DNA from: DATFQI01 sp963831105
Lineage (GTDB): Bacteria > Actinomycetota > Thermoleophilia > Solirubrobacterales > Solirubrobacteraceae
Reading direction: 5' to 3'
Assembly (NCBI GenBank): GCA_963831105.1
Contig: CAWHOS010000012.1
Coordinates: 186,001-250,000, forward strand
DNA: 64,000 nucleotides
Below are positions 28,588 through 37,897 of the stretch, piece after piece (within the stretch, counting starts at the first letter, position 1; each line of letters starts with the position of its first letter). A program made the translations under genes and the position numbers. A model generated the notes under the pieces. That model did not search any database. It had not been told where the DNA came from and saw only the letters and a list, made by a program, of their open reading frames with translations.

Positions 28588-29275
28588 GTGAACGTCGAGA
28601 TCTGGTCGGACATCGCCTGCCCTTGGTGCGCCGTCGGCAAGCGCCGCTTCGAGAAGGCGCTCGAGACGTTCGAGCACGCGCGACGACGTCACCGTCACCT
28701 TCCGCTCGTTCGAGCTGGACCCCGAGGCGCCCGCCGCGCGCGAGGGCTCGACGGCCGAGCACCTCGCCTCCAAGTACGGCACGAGCCTCGAGCAGGCGCT
28801 CGCCATGAACGAGCGGATGACGCAGACGGCCGCGCAGGACGGGCTCGAGTTCCGCTTCGACATCGCGCGCGGCGGCAGCACGTTCGACGCTCACCGGCTG
28901 CTGCAGCTCGCGGCCGCGCACGGGCGCCAGCACGAGCTCAAGGAGCGCCTCATGCGCGCCTATCTGGGCGAGGGCGAGCTGATGAGCGACCACGCCGCGC
29001 TGACGCGGCTCGCGCTCGAGGCCGGGCTGCCGGAGGACGAGGTCCGCGACACGCTCGCGACGGACCGCTTCGCCGACGCGGTGCGCGAGGACGAGGCGAC
29101 CGCCCGCGGCCTCGGGATCAACGCCGTGCCGTACTTCGTGATCGACCGCCGCTTCGGGCTCGCCGGCGCGCAGCCGCCGGAGGTGCTCGGCGAGGGCCTG
29201 CGCCGCGCCTGGGAGGCCCAGGCGCCGCTGGCCGTCGTCGCCGAGGGCGACGTCTGCGGCCCAGACGGCTGCTGA
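28588..29275 (+). CDS. DsbA/FrnE-family thiol oxidoreductase (one frameshift)
   Basis: A 229-residue FrnE-like cytoplasmic DsbA-fold protein. IWSDIACPWCAVGKRRF carries the CPWC redox site at residues 11-14; the helical insertion and the cis-Pro loop GINAVPYFVID follow. The C-terminus ends GDVCGPDGC, which could be a second CxxxxC pair. A GGAAGGA site precedes GTG 28588. An extra base near 28,681 (after EHA) breaks the frame; the remainder continues in frame from DDVTVTFRSF. The family includes a polyketide-cluster protein (FrnE) and stress-related disulfide reductases. Confidence 0.85.
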
Positions 29276-29299
29276 AGACCAGCTAAGGGGCCTGTCCCC

Positions 29300-29560
29300 T
29301 TATCCGAGGTAGCGCTCGACCGTCTCGGAGTCGCGCAACTGCGCGTCGTCGGGGTTGCGCCCCGCCGCGCGCAGCGCCCGCCGCTGGCGCAGCAGGTCCC
29401 AGAGCTGGTCGAGCTCGACCTTGATCGCCGCCAGGCGCCCGGCGTCCACGCCGACGGCGTCGGTGTGGCCGGCCTCGGCCTGGGCCGCCTCGTCCTTGCG
29501 CAGGCGCTGCTCGTCCTGCTCGAGCTCCTCGATGCGAGCTTGGATCTGTGCGTCGTCCAT
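29300..29560 (-). CDS. DUF2630 family protein
   Basis: An 86-residue, mostly coiled helical protein (MDDAQIQARIEELEQDEQRLR…AAIKVELDQLWDLLRQRRALR…). The 'WDLLRQRRALRxAGxxP' end is the conserved part of DUF2630, a small actinobacterial family of unknown function. It is divergent from the next gene with a 53-bp shared promoter region. Confidence 0.8.
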   Translation of the reverse strand: MDDAQIQARIEELEQDEQRLRKDEAAQAEAGHTDAVGVDAGRLAAIKVELDQLWDLLRQRRALRAAGRNPDDAQLRDSETVERYLG

Positions 29561-29613
29561 GGAGCGGAAGATACGCCGTTGCCGGCCCGGCGCGAGAGTG
29601 GGAACATCGGCTC

Positions 29614-30054
29614 ATGCCGGATGCGGCCAGCATCCTCATCGTCGCCAACCGCACTGCCGCGACGCCCGCGCTGCTGGCCGCGGTGCGCGAGCGGGCCGGC
29701 CGCGGCCCGTGCTCGTTCACGCTGCTGGTGCCGCAGCTGATCGCCGAGGAGGCGTTCGGCGACGAGGAGGCGCGCAAGACGATCGAGCTCGCCACCCCGC
29801 TGCTCGAGGAGGCCGCCGAGGACGAGGTGCCGGCGATCATCGGGACCTCCGACGCGATGCTCGCCGTCGAGCGCGTGCTCGTCCACGAGCACTTCGACGA
29901 GGTGATCGTCTCGACGCTCCCCGAGCGCGTCTCGCAGTGGCTCAAGCGCGACCTGCCGACGAGGATCGAGCGGCTCGGCATCCCCGTCACCGTCGTGCGG
30001 GCGAGGTCGCCGCGCGAGCCGCTGCACCCGCCGATCCGCTACAGCGGGCCGTAG
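29614..30054 (+). CDS. UspA-like alpha/beta protein of unknown function
   Basis: A 146-residue alpha/beta protein. SILIVANRTAATPALLAAV at the N-terminus, FTLLVPQLI in the second strand and FDEVIVSTLPERVSQWLKRDLPTRIERLGIPVTVV at the C-terminus give a Rossmann-like topology similar to universal stress proteins, but no ATP-binding G-2xG-9xG(S/T) motif is present. The gene at 41918-42401 encodes a clear paralogue sharing the DEVIVSTLPxxxSxW segment. Confidence 0.7.
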   Translation: MPDAASILIVANRTAATPALLAAVRERAGRGPCSFTLLVPQLIAEEAFGDEEARKTIELATPLLEEAAEDEVPAIIGTSDAMLAVERVLVHEHFDEVIVSTLPERVSQWLKRDLPTRIERLGIPVTVVRARSPREPLHPPIRYSGP

Positions 30055-30057
30055 GGC

Positions 30058-30933
30058 CTAGACGCGCGCGCCGGCCGCGTCGGTGCGGTGCATGCGCACC
30101 GAGGCGTCCAGCTTCGCCGTGGCGGTGCCGCGGTAGACGCCCTTGATCGGCGGCACGTCGCGGTAGTGGCGGCCGTGGCCGATCTTGACGTAGCGCTCGC
30201 CGGCCAGGCAGCGGTTCGTCGGGTCGATGCCGACCCACTGCGGCTCGCCGCCCTCGCCGGCGGGCGGCACGAGCGCCTCCAGCCAGGCGTGCGTCTCGAC
30301 CTCGGCCGAGTCGGCGTCCTCGCGGCCCTCGGGCGGCGCGAACAGGTAGCCGGAGACGTAGCGCGCCGCGATGCCGTTGCGGCGCAGCAGCACGAGCGCG
30401 AGGTGCGCGAAGTCCTGGCAGACGCCCGCCCCCGCGTCGAGCAGGTCCTCGATCTTCGACCCGACGTAGGTCACGCCGGCGCGGTATTCGAAGCGGTCGG
30501 GGATCACCTGCACCACGCGCTCGAGCGTGCCGAGCGGGGTGTCCGCGCGCACGAGCCCGACGAGCTCGTCGACGCGCAGGTCGTCCGGCTCGTCGCCGTA
30601 GGGGAGCAGGAACTCGATCGCGCGGCCGCGATATCCGGCGCCCTCCGCCGCGGCCCAGCCGCCCTCCGGCGGATCGGGCGGCCTGGTGGTGGCCACGCGA
30701 GCGCGCACGTCGACCGACAGCGACGTGTGCGGCTTGGCGATCCCGAACTCGATCACGGTCGTGCCGTAGTAGTCGAGGTGCTGGTGCAGCCGCGTCTGCG
30801 GCTCGACCCGGACCCCGAAGTCGTCGACCCGCTGGATCGCCGTGGTGGCCGGCGTCACCCGCAGCGCGTTGAGGTTGTCGGTGACGGGGCCGTCGTAGCG
30901 GTACTCGGTCAGGTAGCGGATCGCGAAGTGCAT
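30058..30933 (-). CDS. transglutaminase-like cysteine peptidase
   Basis: A 291-residue protein with an N-terminal beta domain (RYLTEYRYDGPVTDNLNALR) and a transglutaminase-like catalytic domain. The triad is Cys in DAGAGVCQDFAHLAL, His in ETHAWLEALVPP and Asp in VGIDPTNRCLAG. It is the third member of a common bacterial module with an alpha-E protein and a circularly permuted ATP-grasp enzyme, which follow immediately upstream on the same strand (5 bp gap). The module is proposed to make and remove a peptide or amide modification; the substrate is not known. Confidence 0.9.
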   Translation of the reverse strand: MHFAIRYLTEYRYDGPVTDNLNALRVTPATTAIQRVDDFGVRVEPQTRLHQHLDYYGTTVIEFGIAKPHTSLSVDVRARVATTRPPDPPEGGWAAAEGAGYRGRAIEFLLPYGDEPDDLRVDELVGLVRADTPLGTLERVVQVIPDRFEYRAGVTYVGSKIEDLLDAGAGVCQDFAHLALVLLRRNGIAARYVSGYLFAPPEGREDADSAEVETHAWLEALVPPAGEGGEPQWVGIDPTNRCLAGERYVKIGHGRHYRDVPPIKGVYRGTATAKLDASVRMHRTDAAGARV

Positions 30934-30938
30934 GAGTG

Positions 30939-31898
30939 TCAGGCGGTCGCGAGTCTGGCGACGGGCGCGGACGCGCCGCCGAAGTAGCGCTGGGCGATGT
31001 CGCCGTCGACGAGCTCCAGCTCGCGCTGGACGGGGCCGAGCGTCTGCGCCAGCGGCCCGGCCCCCTCGACCGAGCGCGAGCGGAAGTCCAGGTCGGCCAT
31101 CAGGCGGCTCAGCCGCAGGACCGGCGCGGACGAGCGGTAGCTCGAGTCGGCCGCGGTCAGCGCGTCGTGCAGGGCGGAGACGGAGTGCGCCACCGAGTCC
31201 GGGTAGGCGCGCTCGTAGAGCAGGAACGAGCCGACGAGGCTCGCCTTCGGCGGCGCCGGGATCGTGCGCCGGAACGCCTGGAAGCCGCCCATCGCCTGCA
31301 GCAGCGCCACCGCCTGCCCGTCGCGCGGGTCAGCCTCCGCCGGCTCGGCCTCGTCGGTCGGCAGCGCGACGCGCAGCATCCGCAGCACCATGTCGCCGGC
31401 CTCGATCGCCGCGCCCGCCTCGAGGAACGCGCGCGCCTCGTCGCGCAGCATCGTGCGGTCCGTGACGCCCCAGAACAGCGCGCAGCGCTCGCGCACGTAG
31501 GCGTAGAGCGAGTACGGCCCGCTGCGCAGCGCCGCGGACATGTCCCGGCGCAGGAGGCCGAGGTGGAAGGTGTTGATCGCCTCCCACATCTCGGCCGAGA
31601 AGACGTCGCGCACCCGGCGCGCGCCCTCGCGCGCCCCGCTCACGCAGAACAGCACGGAGGCGGGATCGTCGGGATCGAGCGTGAGCAGCGAGATCACGTC
31701 GTCGCGGCCGGAGGCCTGCTCGCGGTCGGCGCCCATGATCGCCAGCAGCGCCTCCCACGACAGGCGCGTGGAGCCCGCGTCGGTCGCGGGGCCCTGCAGG
31801 TCGGCGTGGAAGACGCCGTCGAGCAGCCGCGCGGTGTGCTCGGCGCGCGAGAGGCTGCGGCCGACCCAGTACAGCTCGTGCGCGATCCTCGCGAGCAT
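30939..31898 (-). CDS. alpha-E domain protein
   Basis: A 319-residue all-helical protein starting at ATG 31898 with MLARIAHELYWVGRSLSRAEHTARLL, the diagnostic opening of alpha-E proteins. Further conserved pieces are WEAINTFHLGLLRRD, TMLRDEARAFLEAGAAIEAGDM and LLYERAYPDSVAHS. The frame is also open upstream into the ATP-grasp gene, but only because of an indel there; the true boundary is the TAG of that gene at 31903, four bases before this start. It always accompanies the ATP-grasp and transglutaminase-like proteins. Confidence 0.88.
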   Translation of the reverse strand: MLARIAHELYWVGRSLSRAEHTARLLDGVFHADLQGPATDAGSTRLSWEALLAIMGADREQASGRDDVISLLTLDPDDPASVLFCVSGAREGARRVRDVFSAEMWEAINTFHLGLLRRDMSAALRSGPYSLYAYVRERCALFWGVTDRTMLRDEARAFLEAGAAIEAGDMVLRMLRVALPTDEAEPAEADPRDGQAVALLQAMGGFQAFRRTIPAPPKASLVGSFLLYERAYPDSVAHSVSALHDALTAADSSYRSSAPVLRLSRLMADLDFRSRSVEGAGPLAQTLGPVQRELELVDGDIAQRYFGGASAPVARLATA

Positions 31899-31902
31899 CC
31901 GG

Positions 31903-33443
31903 CTACTGCTGCTGTTGCTGCTGCTGGTCGGTCCAGGCGCCCGTGCGCAGGTCCGGCATCCGCGGGCGCGCCCAGCTCGGTCGGCGTGCGGCGGCCCGTC
32001 GGCGTGGCCGTCGCCGTCGTCCTCGAGCACCCAGGTGTCCTTCGAGCCGCCGCCCTGCGAGGAGTTGACGATCATCGAGCCCTCGCGCAGCGCGACGCGC
32101 GTCAGGCCGCCGGGCACGATGTGGATGTCCTCGCCGAAGACGGCGAACGGGCGCAGGTCGACGTGGCGCGGCGCGAGCGAGCCGTCGGGCGAGGCGGTCG
32201 GGCAGGTCGAGAGCTGCACGAGCTCCTGGGCGATCCAGCGCTCGGGCTCGCGGCGCACGACGTCGGCCTGGCGGGCGAGCTCCTCCTCGCCGGCCGCCGG
32301 GCCGATGAACACGCCCTTGCCGCCCGACTCGCTCGTCGGCTTGACCACCATCTTCTCGAGCCGCTCGAGCACGTAGCGGCGCTGGTCCGCGTCCGCCATC
32401 AGGTAGGTCGTGACGTTGGCCAGGATCGGCTCCTCGGAGAGGTAGTAGCGGATCATGTCCGGCACGTAGTGGTAGATCGCCTTGTCGTCGGCCACGCCGG
32501 TGCCGACCGCGTTGACGATCGCGACCGTGCCCGCGCGGTAGGCGCGCATCAGGCCGGGGACGCCGAGCAGCGAGTCCGGCCGGAACTCGAGCGGGTCCAT
32601 GAAGTCGTCGTCGATCCGCCGGTAGATCGCGTGGACGCGCTGGAGGCCGTTGGTGGTGCGGATGTAACAGGCGGCGTCGCGGACCACGAGGTCGGAGGCC
32701 TCGACGAGCTCGACGCCCATCTGGCGGGCGAGGAAGGTGTGCTCGAAGTAGGCGGAGTTGAACGGCCCCGGCGTCCACACGACGACGGTGGCCTCCTCCT
32801 CGCCCTCGGTCGGCGCGACCTGGCGCAGCGCGTTGGCCAGCAGCGCCGGGTAGTGGTCGACCGGCCGCACGCGGTAGGCGTCGAACAGCCGCGGCAGCAG
32901 GCGCAGCATCGCGACGCGGTTCTCGAGCACGTAGGAGATGCCGCTCGGCGTGCGCACGTTGTCCTCGAGCACCTTCCAGGTGCCGTCGGCGTCGCGCACG
33001 AGGTCGCAGCCCGAGACGTGGCAGTAGACCCCGCCGGGCGGGCGGATGCCGTGCGCCTCGCGCGCGAACGCGGGGCGGGAGACGATCAGCTCCCACGGCA
33101 CGACGCCGTCGTGGACGATCTCGCGCCCGTGGTAGACGTCGTCGACGAAGCGGTCGAGCGCGCGGATGCGCTGCGCCAGGCCGCGCTTGATCTGCGTCCA
33201 CTCGGCGGCCGGGATCACCCGCGGGACGAGGTCCAGCGGGAACGGCCGGTCGCGCACCGGTCCGTCGACGTCGGGTCCGCCGGCGTCGAACGTGATCCCC
33301 TGCTGCATGAAGATCGCGTCGCGCCGGCGGCCGGCGTCGGCGAGATCCTCGCGCCCGAGCTCCGACAGCGCGCCGGCGAGCGCCTCCGTGTGCGGGCGCG
33401 GCTCTCCCGACGGGGCGTAGACCTCGTCGTAGGAGAGCGCCAC
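31903..33443 (-). CDS. circularly permuted ATP-grasp type 2 protein (one frameshift, poly-Gln tail)
   Basis: About 513 residues; a carboxylate-amine ligase type enzyme. The family is recognised by YDEVYAPSGEPRPH, DAIFMQQGITFDAGG, WELIVSRPAFAREAHGI, VLEDNVRTPSGISYVLENR, VVVWTPGPFNSAYFEHTFLA and VVKPTSESGGKGVFIG. The C-terminal frame changes near 31,980 (one base missing in a C run) and then ends in MPDLRTGAWTD followed by seven Gln codons and TAG. Start GTG 33443 is 4 bp after the upstream gene. Operon partner of the alpha-E and transglutaminase-like genes. Confidence 0.88.
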
Positions 33444-33447
33444 CGAG

Positions 33448-33774
33448 CTAGATGCTTCCGCCGTTCGCGGCGTGCTCGAGGCTGCCCTGGAAGACCATGT
33501 CGTTCCAGGAGTAGACCACGGGCACCTGGTAGTAGCTCGAGTAGTCGCGGCGCCAGTCGACGAACTCCGCGCCGTACCAGTAGCGCTCGAAGTCCAGCTT
33601 GTCCTCGAAGGTCGCCATCTGCATGAACTTGTAGCGGTCGTCGCGGTTGCGGTAGACGCGGTAGTCCGTCGCGCCGTAGCGCAGCGCGAGCGGCGCGATC
33701 AGCTCGATCGCGGCCTCGAGCTTGTCGGCCCGGAAGACCGTCGCGTACCACGGGATGTTCACGACACCTGCCAT
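33448..33774 (-). CDS. conserved hypothetical protein
   Basis: A 108-residue protein: VVNIPWYATVFRADKLEAAIELIAPLAL, then YRVYRNRDDRYKFMQMATFEDKLDFERYW and VPVVYSWNDMVFQ. The pattern of a beta strand, a helix, then 'Rs.ddr.kf.qm..f.dk.dFe.yw' is like the ferredoxin-like dimeric barrels of monooxygenase/EthD type proteins, without recognisable catalytic residues. It starts exactly where the carboxylase/reductase gene stops and may be co-transcribed with it and with the ATP-grasp module. Confidence 0.6.
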   Translation of the reverse strand: MAGVVNIPWYATVFRADKLEAAIELIAPLALRYGATDYRVYRNRDDRYKFMQMATFEDKLDFERYWYGAEFVDWRRDYSSYYQVPVVYSWNDMVFQGSLEHAANGGSI

Positions 33775-35025
33775 CTACGCACCCACCTCCGCCCGGATCG
33801 CGCCCGGGCCGTCAGCCGTCTTGCCCTCACCCTCGGCCTCCGCGCCCACCAGGATCGCGATCTTGCCGAGGTGCTTGTTGTCTCGCATCAGCTGGTGCGC
33901 TTCCGCGACACCGTCGAACGGAAGGGTACGCCACAGGACGGGGCGGATCTTGTTCGCCTCGATCAGCTCGTTGGCCTTCATGCACTCGTAGGCGTTGGCG
34001 AAGTGCGACCCGATGATGCGCTTCTGGCGCATCCACAGGTGGCGCACGTCGAAGTCGAGGTTGTAGCCCGACGTGCCGGCGCAGATCACGACCTGGCCGA
34101 AGGGCTTCACGCAGAACACCGAGGTGGGGAAGGTGGCCTTGCCGACGTGCTCGAAGACGATGTCCGGCCGGTCGCCGAGCTTCTCGGAGAGCGCGCGCGA
34201 GAAGCGCTTCATCTCCTTCACGCGCGCCTTCTCCTCCTCGGGCGTCTCGCCGCCCTTGCGCATCATCCCCGCGAACTCGTTGCGGTCGATGAAGGCCTTG
34301 CCGCCGAGCTGCTCGACCAGCTCGCCCTTCTCGGGGGAGGAGACGACGCCGACGGCGTCGGCGCCCGCGAGCCTGCAGAGCTGCAGCGCGAACACGCCGA
34401 GGCCGCCCGCGGCGCCCCAGACCAGCACGCGGTGGCCGGCCTGCAGCTGGCACTGCGTGACGAGCATGCGGTAGGCGGTGAAGTACGTCAGGCCGTAGGA
34501 GGCGGCCTCGTCCCAGCTCAGCGACTGCGGCTTGGGCAGCAGCTGCTGGGCCTGGACCTTGCAGAACTGCGCGAACGAGCCCCAGGTGGTCTCGTAGCCC
34601 CAGATCCTCTGCGACGGGGCCGCGAGCGGGTCGAGGCCGTGGACCTCGGGGTCCTCGTAGGAGGCCTGGTTGCAGTGGATGATGACCTCGTCGCCGGGCT
34701 TCCAGCGGGTCACGCCCTCGCCGACCTTCCAGACGATGCCCGAGGCGTCCGAGCCGCCGATGTGGTGGTCGAACTCCGGGTGGGAGTTGAACACGGAGAC
34801 GGGCTGGCCGAGCGCGGCCCACACGTTGTTGAAGTTCACGCCCGCGGCCATCACCCGCACCGTTACCTCGAAGGCACCGGGCTCCGGCGTCTCGATCTCC
34901 TCGAGCTGGAACGCGTCGAGCGGCTCGCCCTCGCGCTCCTGGCGGATGACCCACGCGGCCATCGTGGGCGGCAGATCGCCCGGCTCGGCGTCGATCTTGG
35001 AGACCTGGCTGGTGTCAACGGCCAT
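33775..35025 (-). CDS. ccr: crotonyl-CoA carboxylase/reductase
   Basis: A zinc-less medium-chain dehydrogenase that reduces crotonyl-CoA with NADPH and fixes CO2 to give ethylmalonyl-CoA. Family wording is clear: GVNFNNVWAALG, IWGYETTWGSFAQF, VLVWGAAGGLGVFALQLCRLAGADAVGVVSS (NADPH site), IVFEHVGKATFP and WMRQKRIIGSHFAN. The four CO2-contact positions described for the family fit Asn in NNVW, the aromatic-Glu pair in GYE and His in GSHFAN. ATG 35025 is chosen; GTG 35037 closer to GAGAGGA is an alternative. A palindrome and a -10 box lie just upstream. Partner of ecm. Confidence 0.92.
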   Translation of the reverse strand: MAVDTSQVSKIDAEPGDLPPTMAAWVIRQEREGEPLDAFQLEEIETPEPGAFEVTVRVMAAGVNFNNVWAALGQPVSVFNSHPEFDHHIGGSDASGIVWKVGEGVTRWKPGDEVIIHCNQASYEDPEVHGLDPLAAPSQRIWGYETTWGSFAQFCKVQAQQLLPKPQSLSWDEAASYGLTYFTAYRMLVTQCQLQAGHRVLVWGAAGGLGVFALQLCRLAGADAVGVVSSPEKGELVEQLGGKAFIDRNEFAGMMRKGGETPEEEKARVKEMKRFSRALSEKLGDRPDIVFEHVGKATFPTSVFCVKPFGQVVICAGTSGYNLDFDVRHLWMRQKRIIGSHFANAYECMKANELIEANKIRPVLWRTLPFDGVAEAHQLMRDNKHLGKIAILVGAEAEGEGKTADGPGAIRAEVGA

Positions 35026-35049
35026 CTCGGCTCGCACGCATCCTCTCGG

Positions 35050-35065
35050 TTGACTGGTCAGTCAA
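35050..35065. promoter_or_regulatory. TetR-type operator upstream of ccr
   Basis: TTGACTGGTCAGTCAA is a perfect inverted repeat (TTGACTG-2-CAGTCAA) lying between the -10 box of ccr and its start codon. Its form matches operators of TetR-family acyl-CoA/fatty-acid regulators. No regulator gene is adjacent. Confidence 0.6.
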
Positions 35066-35078
35066 TGGGGGTTGCAGG

Positions 35079-35084
35079 ATGCTA
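35079..35084 (-). promoter_or_regulatory. -10 box of ccr
   Basis: TAGCAT on the minus strand. The predicted transcription start (about 35072) is just upstream of the operator, so a bound repressor would block early elongation. Confidence 0.35.
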
Positions 35085-35095
35085 CCGGCGGCGCG

Positions 35096-36046
35096 TCAGA
35101 ACCAGTCGCGGCGCTTCCTCCAGAACAGCGCGCCGAGCACCACGGTGGGCACGACGAGCCCGCCGATGCCGAGGATCAGGAAGTCCCAGCCGCTCTCCAC
35201 ATGGGTGACGAGCCATTCGAAGTTCTGGCCGAAGAAGCCCGTGACGAGCGTCCACGTCACGAAGATCGTGCCGACCACGGTCAGGCGCGTGGCGGTCTGC
35301 GTGAGCCGGTCGGCGTTCGCGTTGAAGTAGGTCTGGGCGAGCGACGCCAGGTCCTCGTACTGGCGGTGGAACTCGCCGCTGACCTGCGAGAGGTGGTCGC
35401 CGACGTCCCGCAGGTACTCCTTCGAGCCTCGGGTCAGCCCTGCGAGGTTGCGGATCGCGTCGGCGGCCGGCTGGAACTGGTCGCGCTGATCGGTGACGAG
35501 CCGGTGGTGCTCGCGGACCTCCTGGCGCAGCCGGTAGATCCGCGAGAGCTGCTCGCGCCGCGCGCGCTCGAAGACCTCGGCCTCGAGCCCGTCGACGCGG
35601 GTCTCGATCGCGGTGATCACGGGATACCAAGCGTCGGTCAGCGAGTCGAAGATGCGGTAGACGAGGTAGTCCTCCGCCTCGCTTCTCCTGCGGCACGATC
35701 GTGCTGTGGAGGTCGTCGAGGAGGTCGCACTCCTCCTGGCGCACCGTGACGATGAAGTCGCCCGACACGTAGACGTGGACCTCGATCGGGGTGGCGACGG
35801 GCTCGTTCGGAGCCCGTACGCCGGGCGGTGTAGAAGACCACGAGGACGTGCGACTCGTACACGTCGACCTTCGGCCGCTGGCCGAACTCGCGCGTGTCCT
35901 CCATCGCCATCGCATGCAGTCCGAGCATGTCGCCGACCCGCGCGAACGCATCCGCGCTCGGACGCGTGCAGGTCGAGCCAGAAGAACTCGTCCCGCTCCA
36001 GCAGCGACCCGATGCGGGCCTCGTCGACCTCGGTCAGCACCTCCAT
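35096..36046 (-). CDS. corA: CorA-family magnesium/divalent metal transporter (three indels)
   Basis: About 316 residues. The cytoplasmic domain reads MEVLTEVDEARIGSLL…FFWLDLH, MLGLHAMAMEDTREFGQRPKVDVYESHVLVVFY and VHVYVSGDFIVTVRQEE, then the long stalk helix (YLVYRIFDSLTDAWYPVI, YLRDVGDHLSQVSGEFHRQYEDL). Two C-terminal membrane helices (LTVVGTIFVTWTLVTGFFG; LILGIGGLVVPTVVLGALFW) flank the pore loop FGQNFEWL, where the classical GMN is GQN. Extra bases near 35,690, 35,817 and 35,967 split the frame. GQN in place of GMN may alter ion choice. Confidence 0.85.
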   Translation of the reverse strand: MEVLTEVDEARIGSLLERDEFFWLDLHASERGCVRAGRRHARTACDGDGGHARVRPAAEGRRVRVARPRGLLHRPAYGLRTSPSPPRSRSTSTCRATSSSRCARRSATSSTTSTARSCRRRSEAEDYLVYRIFDSLTDAWYPVITAIETRVDGLEAEVFERARREQLSRIYRLRQEVREHHRLVTDQRDQFQPAADAIRNLAGLTRGSKEYLRDVGDHLSQVSGEFHRQYEDLASLAQTYFNANADRLTQTATRLTVVGTIFVTWTLVTGFFGQNFEWLVTHVESGWDFLILGIGGLVVPTVVLGALFWRKRRDWF

Positions 36047-36112
36047 GTCGGCATGGGAACCTACCCGGCGGAAGGTGTGCTCAGCCGAACCGAAATCTCA
36101 GCCGCTCTGTCG

Positions 36113-36118
36113 TAGGTT
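36113..36118 (+). promoter_or_regulatory. -10 box of the ABC exporter operon
   Basis: TAGGTT followed by 8 nt and ATG 36127; no ribosome site in between, fitting a leaderless message for the ATPase gene. Confidence 0.45.
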
Positions 36119-36126
36119 CGGTGGCA

Positions 36127-37106
<980 letters not shown>

Positions 37107-37110
<4 letters not shown>

Positions 37111-37883
37111 GCGGGCTCGCCGCCACCTGGTCCGACACGCGGGTGCTCGCGCGCCGCAACCTGATGCGGATCCCGCGCCAGCCCGACCTGCTGGTCGCCT
37201 ACACGGTCCAGCCCGTGATGTTCGTGCTGCTCTTCGTCTACGTGTTCGGCGGCGCGATCTCGACGCCCGGCTTCGACTACGTCGACTTCCTGATGCCGGG
37301 CATCATCGTCCAGTCGATCGCGTTCGGCGGGTTCGTGACCGCGCTCGGGCTCTCCGAGGACGTGCAGAAGGGGCTGATCGACCGCTTCCGCTCGTTGCCG
37401 ATGTCACGGGCGGCGGTGCTGCTCGGGCGGACGACGTCGGACATCCCGCTCAACTGCCTGTCGCTCATCGTGCTGCTCGCCGTCGGCTTCCTGGCCGGGT
37501 TCAACTTCCAGGACACGACGGCCGGCCAGGTCGTCCTGGGGATCTTCCTGCTGCTGTTCCTCGGCTACGCGTTCTCGTGGATCTTCGCCCTCGTGGGGCT
37601 GTACTCGTCGACGCCGGAGACGGCGAACTCGATCGGCTTCACGCTGATCTTCCCGCTGACGTTCGCTTCCTCGGTGTTCGTGCCGGCGGAGACGATGCCC
37701 GACGGGCTGCGGCAGTTCGCCGAGGCCAATCCGTTCACCACGATCTCGGACGCGGTCCGCTCACTGTGGCTCGGCACGCCGGCGAACAGCGACGTGTGGA
37801 TGTCGTTCGTCTGGTGCGCCGTGCTCACGGCGATCTTCGCGCCTCTCGCCGTCGCGCGCTACCGGAAGGTCGCCGCGAAGTAA
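37107..37883 (+). CDS. DrrB-type ABC-2 permease
   Basis: A 258-residue integral membrane protein with six predicted helices. ARRNLMRIPRQPDLLVAYTVQPVMFVLLF at the N-terminus and YVDFLMPGIIVQSIAFGG, followed by GLIDRFRSLPMSRAAVLLGR and the conserved FASSVFVPAETMPDGLRQFAEANPFT, are the ABC2 permease signature of the daunorubicin-resistance type. With the upstream ATPase it forms a complete exporter. The stop is 14 bp before the HtrA-like gene, whose -10 box starts right after it. Confidence 0.92.
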
Positions 37884-37884
37884 C

Positions 37885-37890
37885 TATCAT
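37885..37890 (+). promoter_or_regulatory. -10 box of the HtrA-like gene
   Basis: TATCAT beginning two bases after the permease stop codon and followed by 7 nt and GTG 37898. Confidence 0.45.
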
Positions 37891-37897
37891 CCAGCAA

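Noticed and set aside
31903..31925. CAG/CTG triplet tract as a simple repeat or assembly artefact
   Set aside because: It is seven Gln codons closing the ATP-grasp frame just before its stop and is consistent with a coding tail; kept as part of that gene.
30939..33443. A single 834-aa ATP-grasp/alpha-E fusion protein
   Set aside because: The joining segment is nonsense (Cys/Arg/Ser-rich), while a one-base shift gives a normal ATP-grasp C-terminus, a stop and an alpha-E start 4 bp later.
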